41,128 nt of DNA from contig PCCE01000026.1 of the NCBI GenBank assembly GCA_002731575.1, positions 17,430 to 58,557 of the forward strand, in the 5' to 3' direction. Below the pieces are notes generated by a model. That model was given only the letters and a program-made list of their open reading frames with translations, did not search any database and was not told where the DNA came from. Shown one piece after another: positions 8,568-19,096 of the stretch. A program made the translations under genes and the position numbers. The stretch comes from Gammaproteobacteria bacterium (GTDB lineage Bacteria > Pseudomonadota > Gammaproteobacteria > Pseudomonadales > Azotimanducaceae). How positions within the stretch are numbered: position 1 is the stretch's first letter; each line of letters begins with the position of its first letter.

Positions 8568-9143
8568 CTAGGTCTTGGCTCGGGAAACATACTCGCCGGT
8601 GCGAGTATCGACCTTGAGTACGTCGCCAATGTTAATAAACAAAGGTACCCCTTTGATGGTGGCGCCAGTTGATAGGGTTGCTGGCTTCGTGCCGCCGTTG
8701 GCGGTATCGCCCTTGAGCCCGGGGTCTGTGTCTGTCACTTCCAGCTCAACGAAATTCGGTGGTGTGACAGCAATGGGGTCGTCATTCCAAAGGGTGACCT
8801 GATAAACGTCTTGTTCCTTCAGCCAGTTCTGGCATTCGGCTACCGCCGCAGAACCAGCGGCCACCTGTTCATAGCTGTCGTCGGTTTTCATAAAGTGCCA
8901 AAACTCGCCATCGCTGTAGAGATACTCCATATCCAAATCGATGACGTCTGCGGCCTCGATGCTCTCGCCGGATTTAAACGTGCGCTCCCATACTCTGCCG
9001 TTCATCAGGTTGCGCATCTTCACGCGATTGAACGCTTGGCCCTTGCCCGGCTTTACGAACTCATTTTCTAGAATGTTGCAGGGGTCGCCGTCGAGCATCA
9101 CTTTCATGCCTGAGCGAAATTCATTGGTAGAATAGGTAGCCAT
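8568..9143 (-). CDS. efp: Elongation factor P
   Basis: EF-P relieves ribosomes stalled at polyproline. The 191-residue protein starts at ATG 9143 ([12 protein letters not shown]), which matches the E. coli N-terminus; the longer frame would add 25 residues with no homology. Domain I carries the modification loop KPGKGQA with Lys34, the residue lysylated by Epm[40 protein letters not shown] and [11 protein letters not shown] complete the three domains. It is probably co-transcribed with epmA and diverges from epmB with only 30 bases between start codons, so its promoter must overlap epmB coding sequence or upstream DNA. Confidence 0.98.
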   Translation of the reverse strand: MATYSTNEFRSGMKVMLDGDPCNILENEFVKPGKGQAFNRVKMRNLMNGRVWERTFKSGESIEAADVIDLDMEYLYSDGEFWHFMKTDDSYEQVAAGSAAVAECQNWLKEQDVYQVTLWNDDPIAVTPPNFVELEVTDTDPGLKGDTANGGTKPATLSTGATIKGVPLFINIGDVLKVDTRTGEYVSRAKT

Positions 9144-9173
9144 AATGTTGTATTCGTCCGTTGGTAAGCCCTC

Positions 9174-10211
9174 ATGATAACCCCGAACAGAACGCCGTGG
9201 CAGCCCCACGACTGGCAAAAGCTGTTACAGCAGGCATTCCGCCAACCTGCCACTTTGCTCGCGCACCTGAAGATCGCCCAGGATGCCGTCGCACCGGATG
9301 CAGACCCAGATTTTGCCATGTTGGTGCCAGAACCCTTTGTCCAGCGCATGCAGCCGGGCAACCCGTTGGACCCCCTGCTGCGACAAGTGTTGCCAACGCA
9401 ACAAGAGCACCAACAGCAGCCGGGCTTTGTCGCTGACCCACTGGGCGAGACCGATGCGGCACTGGATTTCCAGCGCGCACCCACGTTGATGCAGAAATAT
9501 CAGAGCCGAGTGCTGCTCATTACCACTCCGGGCTGCGCGGTGAATTGCCGCTACTGTTTCCGCCGCCACTTTCCCTATCAGGACCACAAACCCAAGGACC
9601 ACGCACTGGCACTGCAGGCAATTCGCAGCGATAACAGCATCAGCGAGGTCATTTTGTCCGGCGGCGACCCGTTGCTGCTGGGTGATGAGGCATTGGCGAG
9701 GCTATTGCAGCAGATTAACGCCATACCCCATGTTGAACGGATTCGGCTGCATAGCCGACTGCCCATCGTGCTACCCCAACGAGTAACCCAAGGTTTGCTG
9801 GATCTGCTGCAAGACAGCCGCTGTCCGGTGGCCTTAGTCGTACACTGCAACCACGTTCAGGAACTTGACGCGCAAACGGCCAGAGCCTTTGCCTGCTTGC
9901 GCGATGCGGGAGTGCATCTGCTCAATCAAAGCGTACTGCTGCATGGAATAAATGACGAGGTCGACGCGCTGTGCGAGCTTTCTCGTGGGTTGTTCGCACA
10001 AGGTGTGCTGCCCTACTACCTGCATATGCCGGACGCGGTAAGCGGTACCGCGCATTTCGATGTACTGGATGCTAAAGGTGTGGAACTGCATACCCAGATG
10101 CGGAACCAACTGCCGGGTTATTTGCTGCCGCGCTTAGTTCGAGAGGAACCCGGCGGCGCGTCGAAAACGCCCATGCCAACTGACCGCTTGGCGCTACGGA
10201 CCATCGACTAA
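9174..10211 (+). CDS. epmB: EF-P beta-lysylation protein EpmB (lysine 2,3-aminomutase-like)
   Basis: Radical-SAM, PLP-dependent enzyme that makes (R)-beta-lysine for EF-P modification. The 345 residues carry the radical SAM motif C121-x3-C125-x2-C128 ([11 protein letters not shown]) followed by [15 protein letters not shown] near 160, [13 protein letters not shown], and the HCNHVQELD and [10 protein letters not shown] blocks of the KamA/EpmB family. It lacks the C-terminal extension of catabolic lysine aminomutases, and its position next to efp and epmA supports the EpmB role. It starts at ATG 9174, only 30 bases from the divergent efp start. EpmC, the hydroxylase of the pathway, is not in the window. 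Confidence 0.95.
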   Translation: MITPNRTPWQPHDWQKLLQQAFRQPATLLAHLKIAQDAVAPDADPDFAMLVPEPFVQRMQPGNPLDPLLRQVLPTQQEHQQQPGFVADPLGETDAALDFQRAPTLMQKYQSRVLLITTPGCAVNCRYCFRRHFPYQDHKPKDHALALQAIRSDNSISEVILSGGDPLLLGDEALARLLQQINAIPHVERIRLHSRLPIVLPQRVTQGLLDLLQDSRCPVALVVHCNHVQELDAQTARAFACLRDAGVHLLNQSVLLHGINDEVDALCELSRGLFAQGVLPYYLHMPDAVSGTAHFDVLDAKGVELHTQMRNQLPGYLLPRLVREEPGGASKTPMPTDRLALRTID

Positions 10212-10239
10212 GTCGAACTGGTCCTAAGTCGAGCTGGTC
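10208..10239. repeat. 16-bp tandem duplication spanning the epmB and serB stop codons
   Basis: CTAAGTCGAACTGGTC (10208-10223) is followed directly by CTAAGTCGAGCTGGTC (10224-10239), one mismatch in 16. Copy 1 supplies the epmB TAA on the plus strand. Copy 2 supplies the last codons and TAG stop of serB on the minus strand. Because each copy carries both potential stops, the duplication separated two 3' ends that may once have overlapped. Confidence 0.85.
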
Positions 10240-11453
10240 AGGGCCTGTTCCACGTCCAAGTCGCTGAAGCCAATCAAATACAAAATGGCGTCGAGACCAA
10301 AGTTTGAGATGGAATGCTTGGCACTTTCACGCACTACCGTTTTCGCATGATATGCCACGCCCAGCCCAGCCTGTTGCAGCATGGGTAAGTCGTTAGCGCC
10401 GTCACCCACGGCAATGGTTTGGGCCAGCGAGATACCCTCCTTGCTGGCTATCTCACGCAACAAATCCGCCTTACCCTGTGCGTCAACAATATCGCCCAAA
10501 ACCCTGCCGGTCATCACGCCGTCAATGACCTCCAGTTCATTGGCATAGACATAATCGATGTCCAAGCGCTTTTGCAGATACTCGCCAACGTATTGAAAGC
10601 CGCCAGAAAATACGGCGATTGTGTAACCAAAGTGCTTGAGGGCTTTGATCAAACGGCGTGCACCAGTATTCAGCGCCACTGATTCGGCGACCTCATGCAG
10701 CACCTGCAAAGGCATGCCCTCAAGTAGCGCCGCTCGTTGTTTGAAACTCTCTTTGAAGTCGAGCTTACCCGCCATGGCCGCATCAGTGATCTCAACCACC
10801 TGTGCGCCAACACCATGACGCTTGGCCAGTTCGTCCATAACCTCCTCCGCAATCAGCGTGGAATCCATATCAAAGGCCACCAAACGACGGTTGCGCCGAA
10901 ACACGCTGTCACGCTGCAGCGACACGTCGAAGCCATCGCGATCTGCAAGCTTGAGCAGGTCGGCCTGAAATTCGACGCTACTCGAAAGCTCACCGCTCAG
11001 CCGCATTTCCACACCGAAGCGCTGGTCTAATGCGCTGGCAGGGTCCAGGATATTTGGCTTAGTCAGCCGCCGCACCGTGTCGATGTTCATATTGTAGGCA
11101 TGGGTTAGAGCGCTTACCGCCTGCAGCGGCTCAGCCGCCGCGCCGCTGCTGAGTAGGGTCAAAATCAACGGGCTGGCAAAAATGGTTTCCGCCCAGCTGC
11201 GGTAGTCTGCATCGTCAACACGCTGAATGCGCAGCGCTGAACCCGTGTGTCCGCAGCGCGCCTCAATGGCTCTACTTAAGGCATCAAGGTTTTCGGCACT
11301 GATTAGTAGACCAAGTGCCAACTCGTCGTGGATGACCGCCTGACCCATATCCAGAAGCTGGGCATCATGGGCAACGCAAATGCCCATCAGCGCGGACATC
11401 AGCCCCGGCTCGTCCTCACCGGAAATACTTACGAGCATAATTTGTTCGGACAA
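10224..11453 (-). CDS. serB: Phosphoserine phosphatase SerB (ACT-domain type)
   Basis: Last step of serine synthesis: hydrolysis of O-phosphoserine. From the TTG at 11453 the protein is 409 residues. An ACT domain occupies about 4-80 (LVSISGEDEPGLMSAL), a second ACT-like region about 95-170, and a HAD phosphatase domain about 190-395 with the nucleophile motif DMDST (Asp195, Asp197), the SGG loop near 283 and GDGANDLPML (350-359). This long form matches Pseudomonas SerB. TTG 11453 has AAGG 8 bases upstream; ATG 11438, five codons in, lacks a ribosome-binding site; a longer frame to 11603 adds 50 unaligned residues. The gene diverges from a membrane-protein gene as serB does in related genomes. 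Confidence 0.95.
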   Translation of the reverse strand: MSEQIMLVSISGEDEPGLMSALMGICVAHDAQLLDMGQAVIHDELALGLLISAENLDALSRAIEARCGHTGSALRIQRVDDADYRSWAETIFASPLILTLLSSGAAAEPLQAVSALTHAYNMNIDTVRRLTKPNILDPASALDQRFGVEMRLSGELSSSVEFQADLLKLADRDGFDVSLQRDSVFRRNRRLVAFDMDSTLIAEEVMDELAKRHGVGAQVVEITDAAMAGKLDFKESFKQRAALLEGMPLQVLHEVAESVALNTGARRLIKALKHFGYTIAVFSGGFQYVGEYLQKRLDIDYVYANELEVIDGVMTGRVLGDIVDAQGKADLLREIASKEGISLAQTIAVGDGANDLPMLQQAGLGVAYHAKTVVRESAKHSISNFGLDAILYLIGFSDLDVEQALTSST

Positions 11454-11714
11454 ACTGCATACCTTGCGAAGACACCCCGTTAGCCAGTCTAACGGCCTTG
11501 GTGGAATGGGAGAAGGAAAGGATTTGGTGCTTTGTGGTAATTTAGCCATCTGCCAAGCAGCCAGTGGACAACATAAAGCGGTGCAAGCACCAACCCAAAT
11601 CAAACCCCAAGTAGAAGTAGGAGTACAAACGAAAGCCCAAGCCCAGCAAAAAGGCTGCCGCTTCAGTTACCCGGGCGGCTTATCTTCCCTCGTGCGCTGG
11701 GGACTAAAACACTG

Positions 11715-12845
11715 ATGGGGCCAATCACACGCTTTCGTACCAAGTTTCGCGCTAGCAGAGCCACCTTTCCTGCTGCTGCCATTGCCACCGCGCTTACCAG
11801 CCTGTGTTTGCTACTGGTCTGGTTTGAGCAACCTGACGGCCAACAGGAGATGGATCGCTATGGGCAAGCCTTGGCAATGACGCTGGCGGATACCACTGCC
11901 GCCGCCATTTTTGACGAGCAACGTATCACCCTCACTGTTATGGCTAACCGGCTCACGGCGATGGAGGAAGTTGCGGGAATCGCTTTCTTTGATGGTTCCA
12001 ACGAGCTGATGGCCATGAGCGGTGTACGACCATCCTCAGCTAGTTTTACCTCTGCTGCCACCATAGATGACACCCATGCCGGTTCAGTCACCGTAAGCTT
12101 GGCTGCCGAAGCATTTGTGCCGCAAATACCTTGGACGTCATGGTTGTTATCATTGTTGATTGTAATGCTGGCGCCGCTTTTTACCGTGATGGCGATTCAG
12201 TTCAGCACCCGAGGCAATCGATCGTTGCCCATCGTTTCGGTACCGGCGGAGCCTGCAAAGGACCAGCCCGCCTACCTGCTAACACTGAAGTTGCACAACC
12301 AGCGCAGTCTCGCCCAAGCGGATCAAGAGCAAGCCATTGAAGACGCGCTAACCATGGGCCGCGAAGTCTCTGCGCTGTATCCGGGGCTGGCAGTTGCCTT
12401 GCAGGAACGCGGCATCGTGCTGCTGTTGAGCAAGCGTGAAGTAAGCGGCCTGCAGGCCATATATGCCTCAATGCTACTGCAGCGGCTGTTGCGGGAATAC
12501 GAGACCCAGGGCCAATTCCGCTGTCACTTAACCACGCTGATCAGCCCTAGCGACCCAGCTGAAGCCTCGTCAATTACGCTGGCAAGCTTAGAAGCAAAAA
12601 CTGACATCGAGCAGAACCTCACCCTTGCCTCGTTAGCAAAGGCAAATACCGCGCTGATGGCATCTGAGGTGTACACGGACTTAAGCCCTGCTCAACAGGT
12701 CTGGGCCGAGGGGTTCCAGCACCCTATTTTGGAGGACCTAGCACCACAGGATCGGTTCTACAGCATTGAGTCGCTGCCGGACCAAGAGCAGGCGCTGATC
12801 AACAGCCAAGCTGAAGTCGTTCTCGGTTTCAGCATCGCCCAGTAG
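11715..12845 (+). CDS. Two-TM membrane protein divergent from serB (YtjB/Smp-like position)
   Basis: 376 residues, not assignable to a known enzyme. TM segment 1 lies at about 17-37; residues 38-138 form a predicted periplasmic region (mixed alpha/beta, with AGIAFFDGSNELMAMSG resembling extracytoplasmic sensor folds); TM segment 2 is at about 140-163; a cytoplasmic part of about 210 residues follows. No GGDEF, kinase, HAMP or methyl-accepting motif was found. Its place opposite serB matches E. coli Smp/YtjB (AhpA family, about 214 residues) and a Pseudomonas membrane protein beside serB. If homologous, the long cytoplasmic tail is an extension. The ATG lacks a good ribosome-binding site. The 261-base spacer to serB shows no other gene. 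Confidence 0.8.
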   Translation: MGPITRFRTKFRASRATFPAAAIATALTSLCLLLVWFEQPDGQQEMDRYGQALAMTLADTTAAAIFDEQRITLTVMANRLTAMEEVAGIAFFDGSNELMAMSGVRPSSASFTSAATIDDTHAGSVTVSLAAEAFVPQIPWTSWLLSLLIVMLAPLFTVMAIQFSTRGNRSLPIVSVPAEPAKDQPAYLLTLKLHNQRSLAQADQEQAIEDALTMGREVSALYPGLAVALQERGIVLLLSKREVSGLQAIYASMLLQRLLREYETQGQFRCHLTTLISPSDPAEASSITLASLEAKTDIEQNLTLASLAKANTALMASEVYTDLSPAQQVWAEGFQHPILEDLAPQDRFYSIESLPDQEQALINSQAEVVLGFSIAQ

Positions 12846-12906
12846 CTTTAGTGGCAGCGAGAGACTAGGGTTAACCCGGATTGCAAAACCTACAGGAGAG
12901 AGCGAT

Positions 12907-13299
12907 TTGTTGAACCACGTCATGATCGGCGCAAACGATATTAAAAAAACCAAACAATTCTACGATGCAGTGCTGGGTGTACTGGGTGCCGCTCCTGCGA
13001 TGGAGCATGTTAACGACACCGGACATACCCGGCTTTTTTACGCCCACAACGGCTCTACTTTTAGCTTATCTGAGCCAATTAACGGTGAGTCGGCAAGTGT
13101 CGCTAACGGCTCGACTATCGGCTTTGTTTGCGATTCACCAGAACAGCTACAGGCGTTCCACGACGCGGCGGTAGCCAACGGCGGCACCACATCAGAAGAA
13201 CCACCAGGGCCACGCAACGGCAATATGGGCCTCATGTATCTATGCTATTTCTTAGACCCAGACGGTCACAAGATCTGCGGCATTCATCGCCCGGCCTAG
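12907..13299 (+). CDS. VOC (glyoxalase/bleomycin-resistance fold) family protein
   Basis: A 130-residue single vicinal-oxygen-chelate domain. The N-terminal strand LNHVMIGANDI with a putative metal His, the helix KKTKQFYDAVLGVLG and the C-terminal strand CYFLDPDGHKICGIHRP give the beta-alpha-beta-beta-beta pattern. A second metal His and a Glu are not obvious enough to name an activity, and the substrate is unknown; relatives are often annotated glyoxalase/dioxygenase-like. The start is TTG at 12907 with AGGAG 8 bases upstream; no ATG fits better. It follows the membrane-protein gene by 61 bases on the same strand and ends 8 bases before the parC stop, convergent with parC. Confidence 0.85.
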   Translation: MLNHVMIGANDIKKTKQFYDAVLGVLGAAPAMEHVNDTGHTRLFYAHNGSTFSLSEPINGESASVANGSTIGFVCDSPEQLQAFHDAAVANGGTTSEEPPGPRNGNMGLMYLCYFLDPDGHKICGIHRPA

Positions 13300-13307
13300 T
13301 AGAGCGT

Positions 13308-15578
13308 CTACTCAACGCTCAGGCGTTCCGCTTTTTGGAAACCGCGCGGTAGCTTGCGGCCGCGCCGAGCCCGCTCACCGAGATAATTTTCTAAATCTCG
13401 CGCCTTCAGCCGCAGATGGCGCTGGCCGGCATGCACGAGTAGCTCATCTTTTTCACCCAAGGCCACTGCGCCTATCAGCTCTTCCTCGCCAGACTTAAAG
13501 GCCGCCGTGGGTACGTTGATGAGTTTGTTGCCCTTGCCTCTGGCCAGTTCCGGTAGGTCTTTGAGAGCAAAAACCAGCAGCCTGCCCTGATTGGTGACCG
13601 CAGCAACATTTGTGCTCTCCGCTGCATAAAGGGCCTGGTCAATCAGCAGGGGCGGTAAGGCGAAGCCGCCGCTGGGCACACTCAAACAGGCCTTGCCTGC
13701 CTTATTTTTTGTGACCATTTCGCTCAGCGTGCCGACAAAGCCGAAGCCTGCGTTAGAGGCCAACAACACCTTGGCATCCGCCTTGCCCATTAATACACCA
13801 ACAAAACGCGCATCATTTTTTGCCTTGAAACGTCCAGACAGCGGCTCGCCCTGCCCTCGTGCAGAGGGCAGTGTGTGGGCTGCCGTATTGTAGCTGCGGC
13901 CATCAGAATCTAAGAAAACCAACACATCGTTGGTGCGGCCTTGGGCCGCCTGCGCAAATTCATCGCCAGTGCGGTAGTTCAGTTCGTGGGGCTTCACATC
14001 ATGCCCCTTTGCCGCCCGCACCCAGCCCTTGGTCGACAGCACCACTGTGATTGGGTCATTGGTCATGAGGTCTTCTTCGCTGAAAGCTTGGGCTTCTTCA
14101 ACTTCGAGCAAGGGCGAGCGTCGCGGGTCGCCATACTCTTCGGCAACGGCCAAAAGCTCCTTCTTTATAAGAGTCTGCATGCGCGCCTTAGAGCCTAGGG
14201 TTTTCTCTAGATCGGCTTTTTCGGTTTCAAGCTCGTCTTTCTCGCCGCGCAGCTTCATTTCTTCGAGCTTCGCCAGATTGCGCAGGCGCAAATCTAGAAT
14301 GGCATTAGCCTGAATGTCACTTAAGGCAAACCGCGTCATCAGGGCTTGGCGCGGTTCGTCTTCTTCGCGAATGATGCGAATGACTTCATCTAAGTTCAGA
14401 TAGGCGACCAGCAGACCATCGAGAATGTGCAGGCGGTCGTTTATTTTCTGTAGGCGAAAATTCAAACGGCGCGTAACCACATCTAAGCGATAGCGCAGCC
14501 ATTCCTTGAGGATGCCTACCAGACCCTTGACCTCGGGACGCTGATCGAGGCCAATAATGTTGAGATTGACCCGGTAGCTACGCTCTAAGTCTGTAGTCGC
14601 AAACAGATGACTCATCAGGCGTTCGTAGTCGATGCGGTTGGAGCGCGGCACGAATACCAGCCGGGTTGGGTTTTCATGATCGGACTCATCGCGCAGGTCT
14701 ACCAGCATGGGAAGCTTTTTGGCGTTCATCTGCTGCGCCACCTGCTCGAGTACCTTCGCCGGTGACACTTGGTGCGGCAGAGCAGTGATGACCACATCTG
14801 CGTCTTCTCGGTGATAGACCGCCCGCGCCTTGATGCTGCCGCGCCCGGTTTCATAAAGTGCCTGAATATCCGCTGCAGGGGTAATTACCTGAGCCGGAGT
14901 TGGATAATCCGGACCCTTGATATGGATCATTAGGTCTGCGGTGGTCGCCTTGGGGCTATCCAGCAAATGAATACAGGCGCTAACAACTTCGTTGAGGTTA
15001 TGCGGCGGGATATCCGTGGCCATACCAACGGCGATGCCCGTGCTGCCGTTGAGCAGCACGAAGGGCGCTTGGGCTGGCAAAAGCTTTGGTTCTTTGACGC
15101 TGCCGTCAAAATTTGGACTGTAATCGACGGTACCCTGCTTGGCTTCGCTGAGCAGCAGGTCGGCGTAGCGCGACAAGCGTGCTTCGGTATAACGCATGGC
15201 GGCAAAGGACTTAGGGTCGTCGGGAGCACCCCAGTTACCCTGGCCGTCCACCATGGGATAGCGGAATGAAAACGGCTGAGCCATGAGCACCATAGCCTCA
15301 TAGCAGGCGCTGTCGCCGTGAGGGTGAAACTTGCCCAACACATCGCCTACAGTGCGCGCCGATTTAGCGTATTTGGCCTGACTGTTTAGGCCCAGTTCGC
15401 TCATGGCGTAGATGATTCGGCGCTGTACCGGTTTCAGGCCATCGGCTATATGCGGTAGTGCCCGGTCGTTGATGACATACATCGAGTAGTCGAGATAAGC
15501 CCGCTCGGTGTAGGTCGCCAGGGACATGGATTCCGAAGCGTCGCCACTGGAGGAAGAGGGTTTGATTTCATCATCCAT
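13308..15578 (-). CDS. parC: DNA topoisomerase IV subunit A
   Basis: Cleaving/rejoining subunit of topoisomerase IV, which decatenates daughter chromosomes with ParE. The 756 residues begin with the winged-helix domain: [21 protein letters not shown], then [15 protein letters not shown] and [11 protein letters not shown] with catalytic Tyr130 (E. coli Tyr120). The C-terminal beta-pinwheel carries partial repeats such as [11 protein letters not shown]. Ser90 and Glu94 match E. coli Ser80 and Glu84, the common quinolone-resistance positions, and are wild type. A low-complexity Ser-rich stretch (8-11) opens the protein. parE lies 56 bases upstream on the same strand, so they are probably co-transcribed. 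Confidence 0.98.
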   Translation of the reverse strand: MDDEIKPSSSSGDASESMSLATYTERAYLDYSMYVINDRALPHIADGLKPVQRRIIYAMSELGLNSQAKYAKSARTVGDVLGKFHPHGDSACYEAMVLMAQPFSFRYPMVDGQGNWGAPDDPKSFAAMRYTEARLSRYADLLLSEAKQGTVDYSPNFDGSVKEPKLLPAQAPFVLLNGSTGIAVGMATDIPPHNLNEVVSACIHLLDSPKATTADLMIHIKGPDYPTPAQVITPAADIQALYETGRGSIKARAVYHREDADVVITALPHQVSPAKVLEQVAQQMNAKKLPMLVDLRDESDHENPTRLVFVPRSNRIDYERLMSHLFATTDLERSYRVNLNIIGLDQRPEVKGLVGILKEWLRYRLDVVTRRLNFRLQKINDRLHILDGLLVAYLNLDEVIRIIREEDEPRQALMTRFALSDIQANAILDLRLRNLAKLEEMKLRGEKDELETEKADLEKTLGSKARMQTLIKKELLAVAEEYGDPRRSPLLEVEEAQAFSEEDLMTNDPITVVLSTKGWVRAAKGHDVKPHELNYRTGDEFAQAAQGRTNDVLVFLDSDGRSYNTAAHTLPSARGQGEPLSGRFKAKNDARFVGVLMGKADAKVLLASNAGFGFVGTLSEMVTKNKAGKACLSVPSGGFALPPLLIDQALYAAESTNVAAVTNQGRLLVFALKDLPELARGKGNKLINVPTAAFKSGEEELIGAVALGEKDELLVHAGQRHLRLKARDLENYLGERARRGRKLPRGFQKAERLSVE

Positions 15579-15634
15579 GAAAGGTTGCCTGTCTCGTTTT
15601 AGATCAAATTTTGCCCAGCCGGTGTCTGGACCTG

Positions 15635-17545
<1,911 letters not shown>

Positions 17546-17567
17546 CTATAGGGAGTAAGACATTGAA

Positions 17568-18305
17568 TTAGTGCAGCCACTGCACGCGGCTATTGATCTG
17601 ACCATTGTCGCCTAGGGTTAGCCAACGATAACCCGGGGTGCGCTCACCTACAGCAAACTGCTGGCTGCGGGGCGGAAATTGAAACCCTGTTGATGGAGTG
17701 CCCAACAGTGGACGGCGACGATAATGCCCATGCACTACCTGATGCACGTGACCAAAAATGGCGCCGCAGAATTTCGGCCCAGCTAGGTCAATTAGCTCGT
17801 TGAGTAAGTCCTCTGGCGCAGAAATACGGTCTTTGTCGAGCCATGGCGAACCAATCGGCAGCAGCGGATGATGGGTTGCAAGCAACCCGTATTCGCTTTT
17901 TGTGCTTTGCCAGCACGTCAGCAGCGCCGCACGCTCAACATCGTCTACCTTGGCGGCGGGTTGATCGTCCTCATGTGAGTCCAGAGCAAAAACAGTCCAT
18001 GGCCCCAACGCCAACGGTTCCATGGGTAGACCCGCCTGCACCATGGCCTCACCACAATCGTGATTGCCCGGCATGCACAGCAGCGGAGCATCCGTAAACG
18101 AGCGCAGGATATGCTGCAGTTGTGGGTACAGCTCGGAAGTGCCGCCGTGCACCAGATCACCGGTCGCTACAACCGCATCGGGCTGAACTTCAGCGCAGGC
18201 CTGTTGGAGGACAGCCTGCAGGTTGGAGTGGGTATCAGCGCCGAGGAGTCTTTCGCCTTGTGGCACTAGGTGGCAGTCGGTGATGTGTAACAGGGTGTGT
18301 TGCAC
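17568..18305 (-). CDS. cpdA: 3',5'-cyclic-AMP phosphodiesterase CpdA (metallophosphoesterase)
   Basis: Calcineurin-like phosphoesterase that hydrolyses cAMP and so tunes CRP regulation. In 245 residues the metal motifs are in order: ITDCH (Asp10, His12), ATGDLVHGG (Asp50), PGNHD (80-83), THHP near 154, and IFGHVHQ near 190. The short cytosolic form without signal peptide fits CpdA. The start is GTG. It is 9 bases downstream of the DUF1249 gene and 37 bases upstream of parE, reproducing yqiB-cpdA-(yqiA)-parE of E. coli; yqiA is absent here. The cyclic-nucleotide substrate is inferred from family and context. Confidence 0.92.
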   Translation of the reverse strand: MQHTLLHITDCHLVPQGERLLGADTHSNLQAVLQQACAEVQPDAVVATGDLVHGGTSELYPQLQHILRSFTDAPLLCMPGNHDCGEAMVQAGLPMEPLALGPWTVFALDSHEDDQPAAKVDDVERAALLTCWQSTKSEYGLLATHHPLLPIGSPWLDKDRISAPEDLLNELIDLAGPKFCGAIFGHVHQVVHGHYRRRPLLGTPSTGFQFPPRSQQFAVGERTPGYRWLTLGDNGQINSRVQWLH

Positions 18306-18314
18306 CGGGTCGAA

Positions 18315-18890
18315 CTAAGCCTCGTCACCAGATTGGGAAGAATGTAGAGGTGCGGCTGAGGGCTGCGATTCGGGCCCAAGGGCGTCGGGACTCATGCCAA
18401 CAGCCAGACACAATGCCAGGTATTCGCCAAGGAAGCGGTTTAGCTGCTCTTTTTCGTCCCGGGCGCGCATGCGCTTGTTCGGATATTCGTAAGCACCGTG
18501 GAAACGCGACTGATGCTGGTAGGCAACAACTTCCGCGCTCTTGGTGTCATGGTATAGCTGAATTTTCATATTCGGGCTGCTACCCCAATCCTGCTTAGGC
18601 ACTTGGGTAAGCTGCAGTAGTGTGGTGTAGGGTCCACGTTTGAGAACGTTAAGTTCTACCCGCGCTCCAGAGCTACCGGGAAACAACATCACACAGCGAA
18701 AGTCGGCCTCGCGTACGTTTGGGAACAGCTGCATCAGACGCAAAAAATTCATATCGCACTCTGCCATATGCCCTACCAAATCGTGGTGATAGCGGCGGCT
18801 GCCGTATTGGCCACCCGTCGCAAAGTCATAGCTCAACTCCGTAGAGCGGCTGACGATATCGGCATCTGTTTCCGGGCGTTTATCTGACAC
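18315..18890 (-). CDS. yqiB: DUF1249 family protein (YqiB-like)
   Basis: Conserved protein of unknown function almost always found next to cpdA. The 191 residues include the family core at about 30-150: YHHDLVGHMAECDMNFLRLMQL, RGPYTTLLQLTQ, MKIQLYHDTKSAEVVAYQ and KRMRARDEKEQLNRFLGEYL. It is about 50 residues longer than E. coli YqiB, with a polar N-terminal addition and a Ser/Pro/Ala-rich, probably disordered C-terminus (about 165-191). The start is GTG without an obvious ribosome-binding site, so the N-terminus is provisional. It is the first gene of the run leading to parE and diverges from tolC. Confidence 0.88.
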   Translation of the reverse strand: MSDKRPETDADIVSRSTELSYDFATGGQYGSRRYHHDLVGHMAECDMNFLRLMQLFPNVREADFRCVMLFPGSSGARVELNVLKRGPYTTLLQLTQVPKQDWGSSPNMKIQLYHDTKSAEVVAYQHQSRFHGAYEYPNKRMRARDEKEQLNRFLGEYLALCLAVGMSPDALGPESQPSAAPLHSSQSGDEA

Positions 18891-18970
18891 AGGTTCTGTT
18901 CTTGCTAAGCGACGGGCTAATATACCTAGCCCAACGCCTTAGTGTCATGGAAGAATTGCTCGACATCATC

Positions 18971-18989
18971 ACCAATTGCAGCAATTGGT
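18971..18989. promoter_or_regulatory. 19-bp perfect palindrome between DUF1249 and tolC (operator-like)
   Basis: ACCAATTGC - A - GCAATTGGT: two 9-base arms exactly complementary around one central base. It lies 80 bases from the DUF1249 start and 107 bases from the tolC start, in the only non-coding DNA separating these divergent genes. The size and symmetry suit a dimeric repressor or activator site. It has no T-tract and the loop is too small for a terminator. The regulator is unknown. Confidence 0.5.
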
Positions 18990-19007
18990 TACGTCGGCTC
19001 GTTCACG

Positions 19008-19035
19008 TTACTTGCATTGTCAATATGGGCATAAT
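19008..19035 (+). promoter_or_regulatory. Candidate sigma-70 promoter for tolC
   Basis: A weak -35 (TTACTT, 19008-19013) is 16 bases from a good -10 (CATAAT, 19030-19035), placing a transcript start about 55 bases upstream of the tolC ATG. The palindrome at 18971-18989 would then sit just upstream of the -35 box, a position typical of activator sites. This was matched by eye and is unverified. Confidence 0.3.
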
Positions 19036-19096
19036 TCGGCCCCTCGCAAGCTATTCGATACCAGCGCAATTAGAGATCAGACTGAAAGGAATCCGG

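Noticed and set aside
9144..9218. Upstream extension of efp by 25 codons
   Set aside because: The EF-P N-terminus MATYSTNEF matches the family; the extension would overlap the epmB start.
11454..11603. Upstream extension of serB by 50 codons
   Set aside because: The ACT domain begins at the TTG at 11453, which has AAGG in place; the extension is low-complexity and unaligned.
11380..11715. 111-codon plus-strand frame in the serB spacer
   Set aside because: Starts antisense inside serB, ends in the spacer and shows no motif; its stop overlaps the next gene's ATG by chance.
13298..13312. AGTAGA-GCG-TCTACT hairpin between the VOC gene and parC
   Set aside because: A 6-bp, AT-rich stem overlapping the parC stop and lacking a T-tract; too weak to call a terminator.
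13308..15578. Quinolone-resistance substitutions in ParC
   Set aside because: Ser90 and Glu94, equivalent to E. coli Ser80 and Glu84, are the susceptible residues.
18902..19096. Upstream extension of tolC by 65 codons
   Set aside because: It would place the signal peptide internally; ATG 19097 has AAAGGA at the right distance and gives a normal precursor.
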